Source: Algoriphagus ornithinivorans
GTDB lineage: Bacteria; Bacteroidota; Bacteroidia; Cytophagales; Cyclobacteriaceae
DNA length: 64,000 bases
Direction: 5' to 3'
NCBI RefSeq assembly: GCF_900115305.1
Contig: NZ_FOVW01000008.1
Coordinates: forward strand, 1 to 64,000
The translations under genes and the position numbers were made by a program. Positions 9,576-18,323 of the stretch are shown piece after piece (positions within the stretch are counted from its first letter, which is position 1; each line of letters starts with the position of its first letter). The notes beneath the pieces were generated by a model. It was not told the origin of the DNA, did not search any database, and saw nothing but the letters and a program-made list of their open reading frames with translations.

Positions 9576-10562
9576 ATGAATAAATTATTTAAAGTCCTAG
9601 GCTGGATGTTAGGGGCAATTGTTTTACTTCTTCTTTGTGTTTTCGCCTACCTCAACATTGTTTTTCCCAAGGTATCTCCTGCAGAAGATTTGAAAATTGA
9701 GTACACCGCTGACCGAATCGAAAGAGGAGCTTATCTCGCAAATCATGTAGCCGTCTGTATGGACTGCCACTCTCAACGGGATTTCTCATTGTTTTCGGGT
9801 CCTCCTGCCCCAGGAACGCTTGGCAAAGGAGGAGATAGATTTGATCACGGGATGGGTTTCCCAGGTGTATTTTACGCTAAAAACATCACTCCATTTGGAA
9901 TTTCAGACTATTCAGACGGAGAACTTTATCGACTCATAACTACCGGAGTGACCAATGATGGGAGAGCTATGTTCCCACTCATGCCATATAAGTATTATGG
10001 AAAAATGGATCCTGAAGATATTTATGACATCATTGCCTATATACGTTCCTTACCAAGTGTAGAAAGTAATGTTCCTGATTCCAAAGCAGATTTTCCAGTA
10101 AGTCTAATTCTCAACACCTTACCAAAGGATCCCGAGCCAATGAAAAAACCAAACCCGGCTGATCAGGTGGCTTATGGAAAATACCTTGTAAATGCTTCAG
10201 GCTGTATAGAATGCCATACTCAAGCAGACCCTCAAGGGATGATTATTCAAGAAGTGGCCTTTGAAGGAGGTAGAGATTTTCCTTTTCCTGATGGGTCTAA
10301 GGTAACCTCATCCAATATTACTCCTGACCCTGAAACAGGGATCGGAAATTGGGATGAAGCAACATTTGTTCAAAGATTTAAACAATACACTGATTCAGCT
10401 TATGTGATTCCTCAAGTTCCCCAGGGAGAATTTAACACCATTATGCCTTGGACTATGTATGCCGGAATGACAGAACAAGACCTGAAAGCGATTTATGCTT
10501 ATCTGAAAACACTCGAACCCAAACGGAATCAGGTAATTCGCTTTACAGCCTCCGCCAACTAA
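9576..10562 (+). CDS. Membrane-anchored dihaem cytochrome c
   Basis: A 328-residue protein with an N-terminal helix (residues 7-27) that anchors it or is cleaved. Two cytochrome c domains follow. Haem sites are CMDCH (near residue 60) and CIECH (near 209), each followed by a downstream Met that could be the sixth ligand (FPLMPYKYYG, IMPWTMYAGM). It resembles small electron carriers that serve periplasmic dehydrogenases. A terminator separates it from the next gene, so it is probably transcribed alone. The partner enzyme is not evident. Confidence 0.9.
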   Translation: MNKLFKVLGWMLGAIVLLLLCVFAYLNIVFPKVSPAEDLKIEYTADRIERGAYLANHVAVCMDCHSQRDFSLFSGPPAPGTLGKGGDRFDHGMGFPGVFYAKNITPFGISDYSDGELYRLITTGVTNDGRAMFPLMPYKYYGKMDPEDIYDIIAYIRSLPSVESNVPDSKADFPVSLILNTLPKDPEPMKKPNPADQVAYGKYLVNASGCIECHTQADPQGMIIQEVAFEGGRDFPFPDGSKVTSSNITPDPETGIGNWDEATFVQRFKQYTDSAYVIPQVPQGEFNTIMPWTMYAGMTEQDLKAIYAYLKTLEPKRNQVIRFTASAN

Positions 10563-10566
10563 GCTC

Positions 10567-10596
10567 AAGCCCTGAAGAAATTCAGGGTTTTCTTTT
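10567..10596 (+). terminator. Rho-independent terminator after the cytochrome c gene
   Basis: CCCTGAA-gaaa-TTCAGGG (10570-10587) followed by TTTTCTTTT. The stem can be extended by three weaker pairs. It begins 5 bp after the stop codon. Confidence 0.85.
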
Positions 10597-10723
10597 GCAA
10601 TGTGACCCTAATCACAAAACCCAAAGACTTTTTCGATGTATTTTGGAATCTAAATGGGAAGACTGACCCTTTCCAAAAATCTCTTATTCAGAGATTTTCT
10701 ATACCATTAACCCAGAATTAACC

Positions 10724-12394
10724 ATGAAAGCAAGTAGAAGAAAATTCCTTTCCCAACTGGGAGCAATCGGTACGGGAACAGGCCTTCTTAGTCTTGGCAG
10801 TCTTCCTGCTGAAGCCGAAGCTAAAGAAAAAGACAAAAAATCCTTCACCCTCAGTATTTTTCAAACTACAGATGTGCATTGCCAAATCCATCCACATGAT
10901 GAGTTATTCTGGGAAAATGATCAGGCTATCTATAGAAAAACGGGAGGATATGCCCATCTCAAAACATTTCTGGAAAAGGAGAAAGCAAAAGCTGAACACA
11001 GCTTTGTCATCGATACGGGAGATATGTTTCAAGGCTCCGAGCTATCTGTAAGAACAACGGGTGAAGCGATGGTCCCGCTCCTCAACGAAATGGGTTATGA
11101 CCTATACCTTCCTGGAAATTGGGAGGTGATTTATTACAAAAAAGCCATGCAGCACTTATTGGGTTCGCTTCATGCCCCAAAAATCTGCGCCAATATGTAT
11201 CATGACTTGGGTGAAGGAACAAAAGGCGAGCTGATCTTTCCTCCTTACCATATCTGGACAGTAAATGGTGTCAAAATAGGTTTCTTGGGGTACACGGATC
11301 ATTTGGTTCCTATTCGACAATCCCCAAATTACAGCAAAGGGATTATTTACACCAAGCCCGAAGAAAATCTTGCCCACTATGTGGATGTGCTCCGGAATCA
11401 GGAGAAATGTGCTTTTGTTGCAATCATTGCCCATTTAGGTCTTTCACAACAAATTCACTTAGCTAATATTCCGGCTTGTGAGGGTGTAGATTATATACTA
11501 GGTGGGGATACCCATGAAAGAGTAAGAAAACCTATTCAATCAAAATATGCCAAAGTGGTAGAGCCCGGCGCTTTCGGTTCATTTGTGGGCAAGCTGGAAT
11601 TAAAAATTCAAGATGGAAAGGTGGTGTCTGATCACTATGAATTGCTGGAGGTTTCCGCAACAGCAAATAAAGCCGACCCAAAAATATCCCAACTCATCAA
11701 GAATAATGAGGGACCTTTTCAGGAGGATATTTTTGAAATTGCCGGATATAGTACTCTTCCGCTATACCGATACTTTGTCATAGAAAACCCAATAGATACT
11801 ATGATTTTGGATGCCGTGAGCTGGCAGGTTCCAGAGGTAGATATTGTCCTTTCAAATGGTTTCAGGTTTTGCCCTCCCAACACGACTCCCGACCAAACTG
11901 GAAATATCCCCATCACAAACGGATACATTTTCGATATGCTGCCCGTGGATTCCATGATTCGTACCGGTAAAGTAACTGGACAACAAATTCAGGAATGGTT
12001 GGAAAAGGAGTTGAATAATGTGTTTGCAAAAGACGCATCCAAACGATTTGGAGGATGGGTCATCAAATTCAGAGGAATGGAAATCGAATTTTTGGCTTTT
12101 GGAGAGGAAGGTCAGCGGGTTCAGAAGGCATTGATTCATGGAAAACCAATTGATCCTGATAGAGTGTATAGCATTTGTGCCTGTGAAAGAGATGGAGACC
12201 CTGATGATATGCTTTGCCGATTCAAAGGTGTCATGGAAACAGAAAACACTGCCTATACTTTGCATCAGGCGATGAAAAATTATCTGGCAGCCAATTCGCC
12301 GGTAAGTCCTACCCCTCCCAAATCTGCTGTGGCACTCGATGCACCTCCTACTCTACTTACCCAGGTTTACGGCGTAGACTATCAGTTTAAATAA
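10724..12394 (+). CDS. Tat-exported metallophosphoesterase, 5'-nucleotidase/SoxB-like
   Basis: A 556-residue exported enzyme with a twin-arginine signal (SRRKFL at 4-9). The calcineurin-like domain has TTDVHCQIH (Asp50, His52), DTGD (Asp100), GNWE (Asn132) and AHLG (His237). The C-terminal half is the 5'-nucleotidase C domain with the NGFRFC and NGYIFDMLP segments. GNWE rather than GNHE is shared with the thiosulfohydrolase SoxB. The usual GHxH metal motif reads GGDTHE (260-265), with Asp in the first His position. No sox genes are nearby, so nucleotide or sugar-phosphate hydrolysis is the safer reading. Confidence 0.82.
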   Translation: MKASRRKFLSQLGAIGTGTGLLSLGSLPAEAEAKEKDKKSFTLSIFQTTDVHCQIHPHDELFWENDQAIYRKTGGYAHLKTFLEKEKAKAEHSFVIDTGDMFQGSELSVRTTGEAMVPLLNEMGYDLYLPGNWEVIYYKKAMQHLLGSLHAPKICANMYHDLGEGTKGELIFPPYHIWTVNGVKIGFLGYTDHLVPIRQSPNYSKGIIYTKPEENLAHYVDVLRNQEKCAFVAIIAHLGLSQQIHLANIPACEGVDYILGGDTHERVRKPIQSKYAKVVEPGAFGSFVGKLELKIQDGKVVSDHYELLEVSATANKADPKISQLIKNNEGPFQEDIFEIAGYSTLPLYRYFVIENPIDTMILDAVSWQVPEVDIVLSNGFRFCPPNTTPDQTGNIPITNGYIFDMLPVDSMIRTGKVTGQQIQEWLEKELNNVFAKDASKRFGGWVIKFRGMEIEFLAFGEEGQRVQKALIHGKPIDPDRVYSICACERDGDPDDMLCRFKGVMETENTAYTLHQAMKNYLAANSPVSPTPPKSAVALDAPPTLLTQVYGVDYQFK

Positions 12395-12417
12395 ATAAGT
12401 TACTTTTTCACCCTATA

Positions 12418-12442
12418 GCTAACCGAGAGGTTAGCTTTTTTT
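12418..12442 (+). terminator. Rho-independent terminator
   Basis: GCTAACC-gaga-GGTTAGC, a perfect 7-bp stem followed by seven T. It lies 24 bp after the phosphoesterase stop codon. Confidence 0.92.
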
Positions 12443-12505
12443 GTTTTACGAACAAGCTTGTACAACTGACCTTAACCTTCTAATTTCCCGATTAAAATCT
12501 TCTCT

Positions 12506-14608
12506 ATGCGCATTGATCATTCATTTGGCAGTTTTTTACTTTTTATAGTATTTCTGAGTTCATGCAACTCGGTTCACCAAGAGTCCGGCTGGGACAGTTC
12601 ACAGATTCAAATAGCGAGAGACGATTTTGGAGTTCCCCATATTTTTGGAAAAACCGATGCAGATGTTGCTTATGGCTTGGCCTGGGCTCATGCGGAAGAT
12701 GATTTTGAAACAATTCAAAAAACCATGCTTGCAGGCAAAGCCTTGGTAGGAAGAGTTTATGGAGAAGAAGGGGCAGCTGTAGATTTTTTTGTTCAGCTTT
12801 TAGAAACCCAAAAAATAGCTAAAGAGAAATACGAAAGTTCCTTTTCAGCCGAGTTTAAAAAAGTCTTGGAAGGCTATGCAGCCGGCATCAACGATTATGC
12901 ATTGCAGCATCCTAAAGAAATGCTTTATAGTCGTGCCTTTCCGGTGAGCACAGAAGATATCGCTTCAGCATATATTTTGTCATTGGCCCAAATGTCGGGG
13001 GCTGACAGAGCTGTTCAAGCTATATTTAGCGGTGAGGTGACGGTACTTCCTTCTGATCCAAATCCCAAAGGTTCGAATGCAATTGCGATTCATTCCGATA
13101 GAACGGAATCAGGAGAAAGCTTTTTGGCTATCAACTCACATCAACCGCTAGAAGGACCAGTCGCTTGGTATGAGGCACATTTGCATTCTGAGGAAGGCTG
13201 GAACATGCTGGGAGGTTTATTTCCAGGGGGAGCTATGATTTTCCATGGAGTCAATGAGAATTTGGGATGGGCGCATACTGTCAACTTTCCGGATCTTCTG
13301 GACTTGTACCAATTGCAAAGCAATCCCGACAACCCTAATCAATATTATGTCGATGGAGAATGGCTGACATTGGAGGAAAAGACCATTTGGCTTAAAGTAA
13401 AATTATGGGATTGGCTCACGATTCCTGTCCCTAAAACCATCTGGAAAAGTATATATGGCCCAACCTTAGTCACTGATCAAGGAGCTTTTTCCATTCGATT
13501 GGGCGCCTTAGATAGAATCGGCGCACCGGAGCAATGGTGGAGAATGAATAAAGCTAAAAACTTTACAGAATGGAAATCCGCTATGGAAAGAATGGATTTA
13601 ACCAGCTTCAATACAGTCTATGCGGATAAGTTTGATACCATTTTTTATGTCAGTAATGGACTGTTGCCTATTAGAAAGCCTGGGTATGATTATACCGGAA
13701 CTGTACCTGGTAATACAAGAGAAACTCTCTGGACCGCATACCACGACTTTAAGGACTTACCCCAGCAAGTAAATCCCAAATCAGGATACCTCTATAATAC
13801 GAATCATTCTCCTTTCAAGGCGTCTTCTTTTTCGGATAACCTAAACCAAAATGATTTTCCCTCTGAGATGAATTTTTCCAAAAGAGATAATAACCGCTCA
13901 TTGAGATTTAGGGAAATCATGCCGGATTCAGGAAAAATCTCTTGGGAACAATTTGAACAAATAAAATTCGATCAAAAACTACCTAGTCAACTTGCATTTA
14001 GAACTAATATGCAGGCTATGTTTTCATTGGATAGCGCTGAGTTTTCTGACATTGCTCCTCAAATACAAGTGCTAAAAAACTGGGATAAATCTGCCGGAGT
14101 GAAAAGTGAGGGAGCTGCACTTTTTGCTTTTGTATATTATTACTGGTGGGATAAATTTGACAAAATGAAAAGGCCTTTTGAAACTACGCTTACAAAAGAA
14201 GAAGCAGCAGAAGGTATTCGGGCTGCCAAAGCGCATTTCAAGGAGCATTTTGGAAAAGAATTGGTCGGTTTGGGCGAATATCAAAAGCTAGTAAGAGGAG
14301 ATAAAGTGCTTCCTCTTTGGGGTCTGGATGATGTAATTGCCGCCATGCGATCTCAGAACTGGGAAAATGGAATGCGGAAAGGTGTACAGGGAGAATCCTA
14401 TATTATGATGGTCAAGTTTGGAGAAGGCTTACCAAAAATAGAAACCATCAATGTATTTGGCGCCAGTAATCGTCCTGAAAGTCCGCACTATGCAGATCAA
14501 ATGGAGCGATTTTTAGGAAGGGAATTAAAGCCTATGACACTAGACAAGGAAGAAGTCTTGAAAAATGCTCGGGAGATTTACAATCCCGGAAAAAGACAAA
14601 ACCCTTAA
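12506..14608 (+). CDS. Penicillin acylase-family lipoprotein
   Basis: A 700-residue Ntn hydrolase precursor with a lipoprotein signal (lipobox ending at Cys20, LSSCNS). The RDDFGVPHIFGKTDADVAYGL start and the GSNAIAI segment are typical; Ser190 would become the N-terminal nucleophile after self-cleavage. PGGAMIFHGVNENLGWAHTVN is the conserved beta-subunit region. The family hydrolyses amide bonds in penicillins, acyl-homoserine lactones and other acylated amines, and the substrate here is open. Its end overlaps the DeoR gene on the other strand by 4 bp. Confidence 0.9.
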   Translation: MRIDHSFGSFLLFIVFLSSCNSVHQESGWDSSQIQIARDDFGVPHIFGKTDADVAYGLAWAHAEDDFETIQKTMLAGKALVGRVYGEEGAAVDFFVQLLETQKIAKEKYESSFSAEFKKVLEGYAAGINDYALQHPKEMLYSRAFPVSTEDIASAYILSLAQMSGADRAVQAIFSGEVTVLPSDPNPKGSNAIAIHSDRTESGESFLAINSHQPLEGPVAWYEAHLHSEEGWNMLGGLFPGGAMIFHGVNENLGWAHTVNFPDLLDLYQLQSNPDNPNQYYVDGEWLTLEEKTIWLKVKLWDWLTIPVPKTIWKSIYGPTLVTDQGAFSIRLGALDRIGAPEQWWRMNKAKNFTEWKSAMERMDLTSFNTVYADKFDTIFYVSNGLLPIRKPGYDYTGTVPGNTRETLWTAYHDFKDLPQQVNPKSGYLYNTNHSPFKASSFSDNLNQNDFPSEMNFSKRDNNRSLRFREIMPDSGKISWEQFEQIKFDQKLPSQLAFRTNMQAMFSLDSAEFSDIAPQIQVLKNWDKSAGVKSEGAALFAFVYYYWWDKFDKMKRPFETTLTKEEAAEGIRAAKAHFKEHFGKELVGLGEYQKLVRGDKVLPLWGLDDVIAAMRSQNWENGMRKGVQGESYIMMVKFGEGLPKIETINVFGASNRPESPHYADQMERFLGRELKPMTLDKEEVLKNAREIYNPGKRQNP

Positions 14609-15354
14609 ACCAGCTTCAAATCATAATTTCTGAATGCATCCAAAACCGGGTCGGTGGGATGAAGTTCCGTGACTAAGGTGTGAACAGCTGTCAGATCACA
14701 GGTTTTGTATTTTTGCACAGTGTGCAATTTATCGGAGACAGAAAGTATGATTGTCTTCTTGGCAGCACGGATCATGGCCTGTTTCACTTGAATCACCTCC
14801 CAGTCAAACTCTGTCAGCCCATGCTCTGCATCCAGATAGCCTGTTCCCAAAATACAAAGATCTACTTTCAGCTGATTTAGTGAGTTTACTACAGTTCCTC
14901 CCACAGCGAATTTAGCCTCATGCAACAGCTTCCCTCCCAGAAAAATCACCTCAACTTCTGGTAATTCCAACAACTGCATAGCCACATGTAGGCTAGGGGT
15001 AAATACAGTGAGGGGCAATCTCCTGGGAATCATTTTGGCAACTTCCATATTGGTCGTCCCTCCACTCATCAGAATTACCTGACCTTCGGAGAGCAGGGAA
15101 ACTGTTTTTTCAGCAATCCGGATTTTTTTGGAAAGAAGGTAAATATTACCATCATCCTTACTGAAGTTCATAAAACCAAAAGAAGTCGCTCCTCCATGGA
15201 CTTTTTTAAGTTTCTTTTCTTTTGCCAGCTCTTTTACATCTCGTCTAACCGTATCAATTGACACATTAAGCGAATCAGAAAGGTCTGTCAGCAAAACTCT
15301 ATGATGTAAATGAACCTGGTCTAGGATATACTTTTGTCTTTCTTCTTTTAGCAT
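14605..15354 (-). CDS. DeoR-family transcriptional regulator
   Basis: A 249-residue sugar-phosphate-responsive repressor. I start it at the Met of MLKEERQKYILDQV, since the longer frame from 15393 adds an unlikely leader. The N-terminal helix-turn-helix has LLTDLSDSLNVSIDTVRRDVKEL, followed by KKVHGGA, the DeoR hallmark. The C-terminal domain (GGTTNMEVAKMIPRRLPLTVFT, LGTGYLDAEHGLTEFDWE) is the phosphosugar-binding DeoRC fold. It diverges from the amidase-AmpG operon, with 152 bp between the starts, so it probably represses that operon in response to an amino-sugar phosphate. Confidence 0.88.
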   Translation of the reverse strand: MLKEERQKYILDQVHLHHRVLLTDLSDSLNVSIDTVRRDVKELAKEKKLKKVHGGATSFGFMNFSKDDGNIYLLSKKIRIAEKTVSLLSEGQVILMSGGTTNMEVAKMIPRRLPLTVFTPSLHVAMQLLELPEVEVIFLGGKLLHEAKFAVGGTVVNSLNQLKVDLCILGTGYLDAEHGLTEFDWEVIQVKQAMIRAAKKTIILSVSDKLHTVQKYKTCDLTAVHTLVTELHPTDPVLDAFRNYDLKLV

Positions 15355-15396
15355 GGAATCGGTGATAAAAACGTAAGCTACTAAAAACAGCAAAAA

Positions 15397-15435
15397 CTTG
15401 CAAAAGTATAAAGGTGCTCGCTAGTGCTTGCAAAA
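15397..15435. promoter_or_regulatory. Candidate DeoR operator: paired CTTGCAAAA repeats
   Basis: CTTGCAAAA occurs at 15397-15405 and again at 15427-15435, exactly 30 bp apart (about three helical turns). Both sit in the divergent region between the DeoR gene and the amidase gene. This would suit a repressor binding two sites on one DNA face. It is a pattern only; no binding is shown. Confidence 0.4.
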
Positions 15436-15506
15436 AATTGCGCCTAATCATTCCCAAACCTGCAATATTCTAGGTAGTTTAGCTGTTGAAAAGACCCCAG
15501 CCTGCT

Positions 15507-16193
15507 ATGAACCTGAACTTGAAAAAATACAGCTTCAACACAATTTGTCTTTCTTTCATTGCTTTGCTTTTTTCAGCTTGCAGCCCTCAGGCTACTTTTA
15601 GAATAATAGAAAAGCCAATCACCTGGAATGAAACAAGAGAGCAACTCTCACTTCAATACTTAAGTGAAAGACATGGCCTGGATAAAGAACAAGCTACTAT
15701 CAGTCCTCAAATAGTGGTTGTTCACTGGACGGCAATTGATAATATAGAGGTCACTTTTGACGTTTTTGATTCACCGACTTTGGGAGGTAGAGAAGATTTG
15801 ACGAGTGCCAGTAATCTCAATGTCAGTAGCCAGTTTTTGATTGATAGGGATGGCACCATTTTTCGACTTCTTCCTGACACCACCTTTGCTAGGCATACCA
15901 TCGGGCTTAATTATTGTGCCATAGGCATTGAAAATGTAGGAGGGCCTGAAGCACCTCTTACCAAAGCTCAATTAAAAGCGAATGAAGATTTGATTCGGTA
16001 TTTGGAAAAAAAATACCCTATTGATTATGTGATTGGGCACCATGAATATCAACTTTTTCAGGAAACAGAATTATGGAAAGAAGCAGACCCAGACTACAGA
16101 ACTGTCAAAACAGACCCAGGTGATAGTTTTATGAAAAAACTTCGAAAAAACCTTAGTGATCTAAACCTCAAACCCATCCCTACTACCAATTAA
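15507..16193 (+). CDS. N-acetylmuramoyl-L-alanine amidase lipoprotein (AmiD-like)
   Basis: A 228-residue lipoprotein. ATG 15507 is preferred over TTG 15486 because it gives a clean signal peptide ending in LFSAC. The amidase_2/PGRP Zn site is complete: the His of VVVHWTA, the His of GHHEYQ and KTDPGDSF near the C-terminus. It cuts the bond between MurNAc and the stem peptide in peptidoglycan fragments at the envelope. The next gene starts 4 bp later, and the run to 19585 is one operon. Confidence 0.88.
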   Translation: MNLNLKKYSFNTICLSFIALLFSACSPQATFRIIEKPITWNETREQLSLQYLSERHGLDKEQATISPQIVVVHWTAIDNIEVTFDVFDSPTLGGREDLTSASNLNVSSQFLIDRDGTIFRLLPDTTFARHTIGLNYCAIGIENVGGPEAPLTKAQLKANEDLIRYLEKKYPIDYVIGHHEYQLFQETELWKEADPDYRTVKTDPGDSFMKKLRKNLSDLNLKPIPTTN

Positions 16194-16197
16194 CTCT

Positions 16198-17847
16198 ATG
16201 CTAAGAAGCACCTCTTCATCCCTGTTTTTTATTTGTTTTTTGCTGATTTGCCTTTCTGCCTGTAAAACCCAGAAAAAAGTTAGCAGTCCTGAAAAAGGAA
16301 CTACGGGAGTTGGAATCGCCAAATCTGAGTCTCCCAAGGAAATTTTGCCAGTAAAAGAGCTCCCTAAAGTTCCTGTAACCCTACAACCTTTGAACTATCG
16401 TTTACCAGAAATGCCCAGGGAGTTTCGGGGTGTTTGGATTGCCACTGTCGCAAATATTGACTGGCCCATTTCTTCCACTGATTCCTGGGAGAAACAAAAG
16501 CGGGATTTTATTGGCCTTCTGGACTATTATAAAGATCTGAACTTCAATGCGGTAATCGTTCAGATAAGGACTGCAGGAGACTCTTTTTATCCAAGCAACT
16601 ATGCACCTTGGTCAAAATACCTGACTGGTAAGCAAGGCAAGGCTCCTGCAACCAGTGAAAACCCTTTGACATGGATGATCAAAGAAGCTCATGATAGAGG
16701 GCTGGAATTTCACGCTTGGTTGAATCCATACCGAGCGACCATGGATCTGAAGACTGAGGAACTCAGCCCGGAACATGACTTCAATCAACATAGGAACTGG
16801 ATGCTGAAATACGGTACCAAGTGGTACTATGATCCAGGACTTCCAGAAGTGAAAGAGCATTTGCTTAAAATCATCAAAGAGGTCGTGGATAATTACGATA
16901 TCGACGCCATTCATTTTGATGACTATTTCTACCCCTACAGAGAAGGGAAGTTGGAGTTTCCAGACAAAGCCTCCTATGATAAATACAAAAAATCAGGTCA
17001 ATCTCGGGATGATTGGAGAAGACAGAATGTCAATGAACTGATCTTTGCCCTCAACCAAACCATCAAAAGCAGTAAGCCTTGGGTTCAATTCGGTATTTCT
17101 CCTTTTGGAGTATGGAGAAATCAAAGTAAGGACCCAAAGGGCTCACCTACTCAAGCAGGCCAAACGAACTATGACGATCTCTTTGCAGATGTACTGCTTT
17201 GGATGAAAAATAAGTGGATTGACTACTTGATTCCACAACTTTATTGGAGCATGAATCATCGATTGGCTTCCCATCGAACCTTAGCAGACTGGTGGTCCAA
17301 TAATAGTTTTGGCATTCCAATTTACATAGGACATGGACCTTATAAAATCCGCGAAGATTCAGATGAGGCCTGGAAAAATCCAGCTGAGATCAATACACAA
17401 GTGAATTATGCCAGAACCTTACCTCAGGTACATGGAAGCGCCTTTTTCTCTGCAAAATCCATTTATCAGAAGAATCAAGACATCGCCAAAATGTTGAAGA
17501 ATGAGGTCTATGATCAACCTACACTCCCACCATCCTTCGAACCTAAGCAAAAAGCGATTATAGAAATTCCGGTTGTTTTAGACGTTAAATCAAACCTGAA
17601 TAAAACTCAAATCAGCTTGGAGAAGCCACTAGATCCTGCCATCCGATATGCCATGGTTCAGGGAGGAAATGATTTGGCTAGCCTACATGATGCAGTGATT
17701 CATACAGCATGGGTGGGTGGCTCTAGAGCACGGTTCTTGGAAGTGGCCAGCTTAAATACTGAGTATTTGGCGATTCGATGGATTGATCATTATGGAAGAA
17801 TAGTACAAACCCAAGTATTTCAAACACCCAAATTATCACGCCCATGA
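16198..17847 (+). CDS. Glycoside hydrolase-like GHL10 lipoprotein (YngK/DUF187 type)
   Basis: A 549-residue lipoprotein (signal ending LICLSAC) with the glycosyl-hydrolase-like 10 TIM barrel: FRGVWIATVANIDWP, FHAWLNPYRATMD, AIHFDDYFYPY and FGISPFGVWRNQ. The C-terminal 100 residues look like a small beta domain. The family acts on cell-surface glycans, and some members cleave peptide-free peptidoglycan glycan chains. That fits its position between an amidase and AmpG/NagZ-like genes. Its stop overlaps the next start by 4 bp. Confidence 0.85.
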   Translation: MLRSTSSSLFFICFLLICLSACKTQKKVSSPEKGTTGVGIAKSESPKEILPVKELPKVPVTLQPLNYRLPEMPREFRGVWIATVANIDWPISSTDSWEKQKRDFIGLLDYYKDLNFNAVIVQIRTAGDSFYPSNYAPWSKYLTGKQGKAPATSENPLTWMIKEAHDRGLEFHAWLNPYRATMDLKTEELSPEHDFNQHRNWMLKYGTKWYYDPGLPEVKEHLLKIIKEVVDNYDIDAIHFDDYFYPYREGKLEFPDKASYDKYKKSGQSRDDWRRQNVNELIFALNQTIKSSKPWVQFGISPFGVWRNQSKDPKGSPTQAGQTNYDDLFADVLLWMKNKWIDYLIPQLYWSMNHRLASHRTLADWWSNNSFGIPIYIGHGPYKIREDSDEAWKNPAEINTQVNYARTLPQVHGSAFFSAKSIYQKNQDIAKMLKNEVYDQPTLPPSFEPKQKAIIEIPVVLDVKSNLNKTQISLEKPLDPAIRYAMVQGGNDLASLHDAVIHTAWVGGSRARFLEVASLNTEYLAIRWIDHYGRIVQTQVFQTPKLSRP

Positions 17848-18323
17848 AAGACATGATTGTCAGGTTAATTGGCTTACCCGATATTCTGGAGCTTCAGAAA
17901 AACTTGGAATTCAAGGAGAAAATCACTTTCAGAAGGGCAATTGCTCCTGAAAAGCATCTTGTAAGCGAATGGGTAATGCAAGAATTCGGAGCTTATTGGA
18001 AATCGGAAGTTGAGGTAGCCTTTAGCAGACAGCCGGTCTCCTGTTGGATTGCTCAGCGGGGAAATCAACTCTTGGGATTTGCTTGCTACGAGAGTACAGC
18101 AAGAAATTTTTTCGGACCAACGGGTACTTTGGAATCTGAGCGAGGAAAAGGAATTGGTAAAGTATTATTGATCAAAGCGCTCGAATCCCTTCGGGAAATG
18201 GGCTATGCTTATGCCATTATTGGAGGAGTGGGGCCTGCGGAATTTTATGAGAAAGCAGTAAATGCCAAGGTAATTGAAGGCTCTGATGTCAGTGTTTATG
18301 AACGATTATTAAGAAAATCATGA
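17844..18323 (+). CDS. GNAT-family N-acetyltransferase
   Basis: A 159-residue acetyltransferase. The acetyl-CoA loop is seen at TLESERGKGIGKVLLIKALESLREMG, followed by AYAIIGGVGPAEFYEKAVNA. It overlaps its neighbours by 4 bp on each side, so it is translationally coupled to the GHL10 and AmpG-like genes. This tight coupling suggests it acetylates an amino sugar or peptide released in cell-wall turnover. That is inference; no known recycling enzyme of this family was recognised. Confidence 0.82.
   Translation: MKDMIVRLIGLPDILELQKNLEFKEKITFRRAIAPEKHLVSEWVMQEFGAYWKSEVEVAFSRQPVSCWIAQRGNQLLGFACYESTARNFFGPTGTLESERGKGIGKVLLIKALESLREMGYAYAIIGGVGPAEFYEKAVNAKVIEGSDVSVYERLLRKS

Noticed and set aside
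9576..12394. Cytochrome c plus SoxB-like enzyme as a thiosulfate-oxidation operon
   Set aside because: A strong terminator separates the genes, and soxXYZAC are absent from the window.
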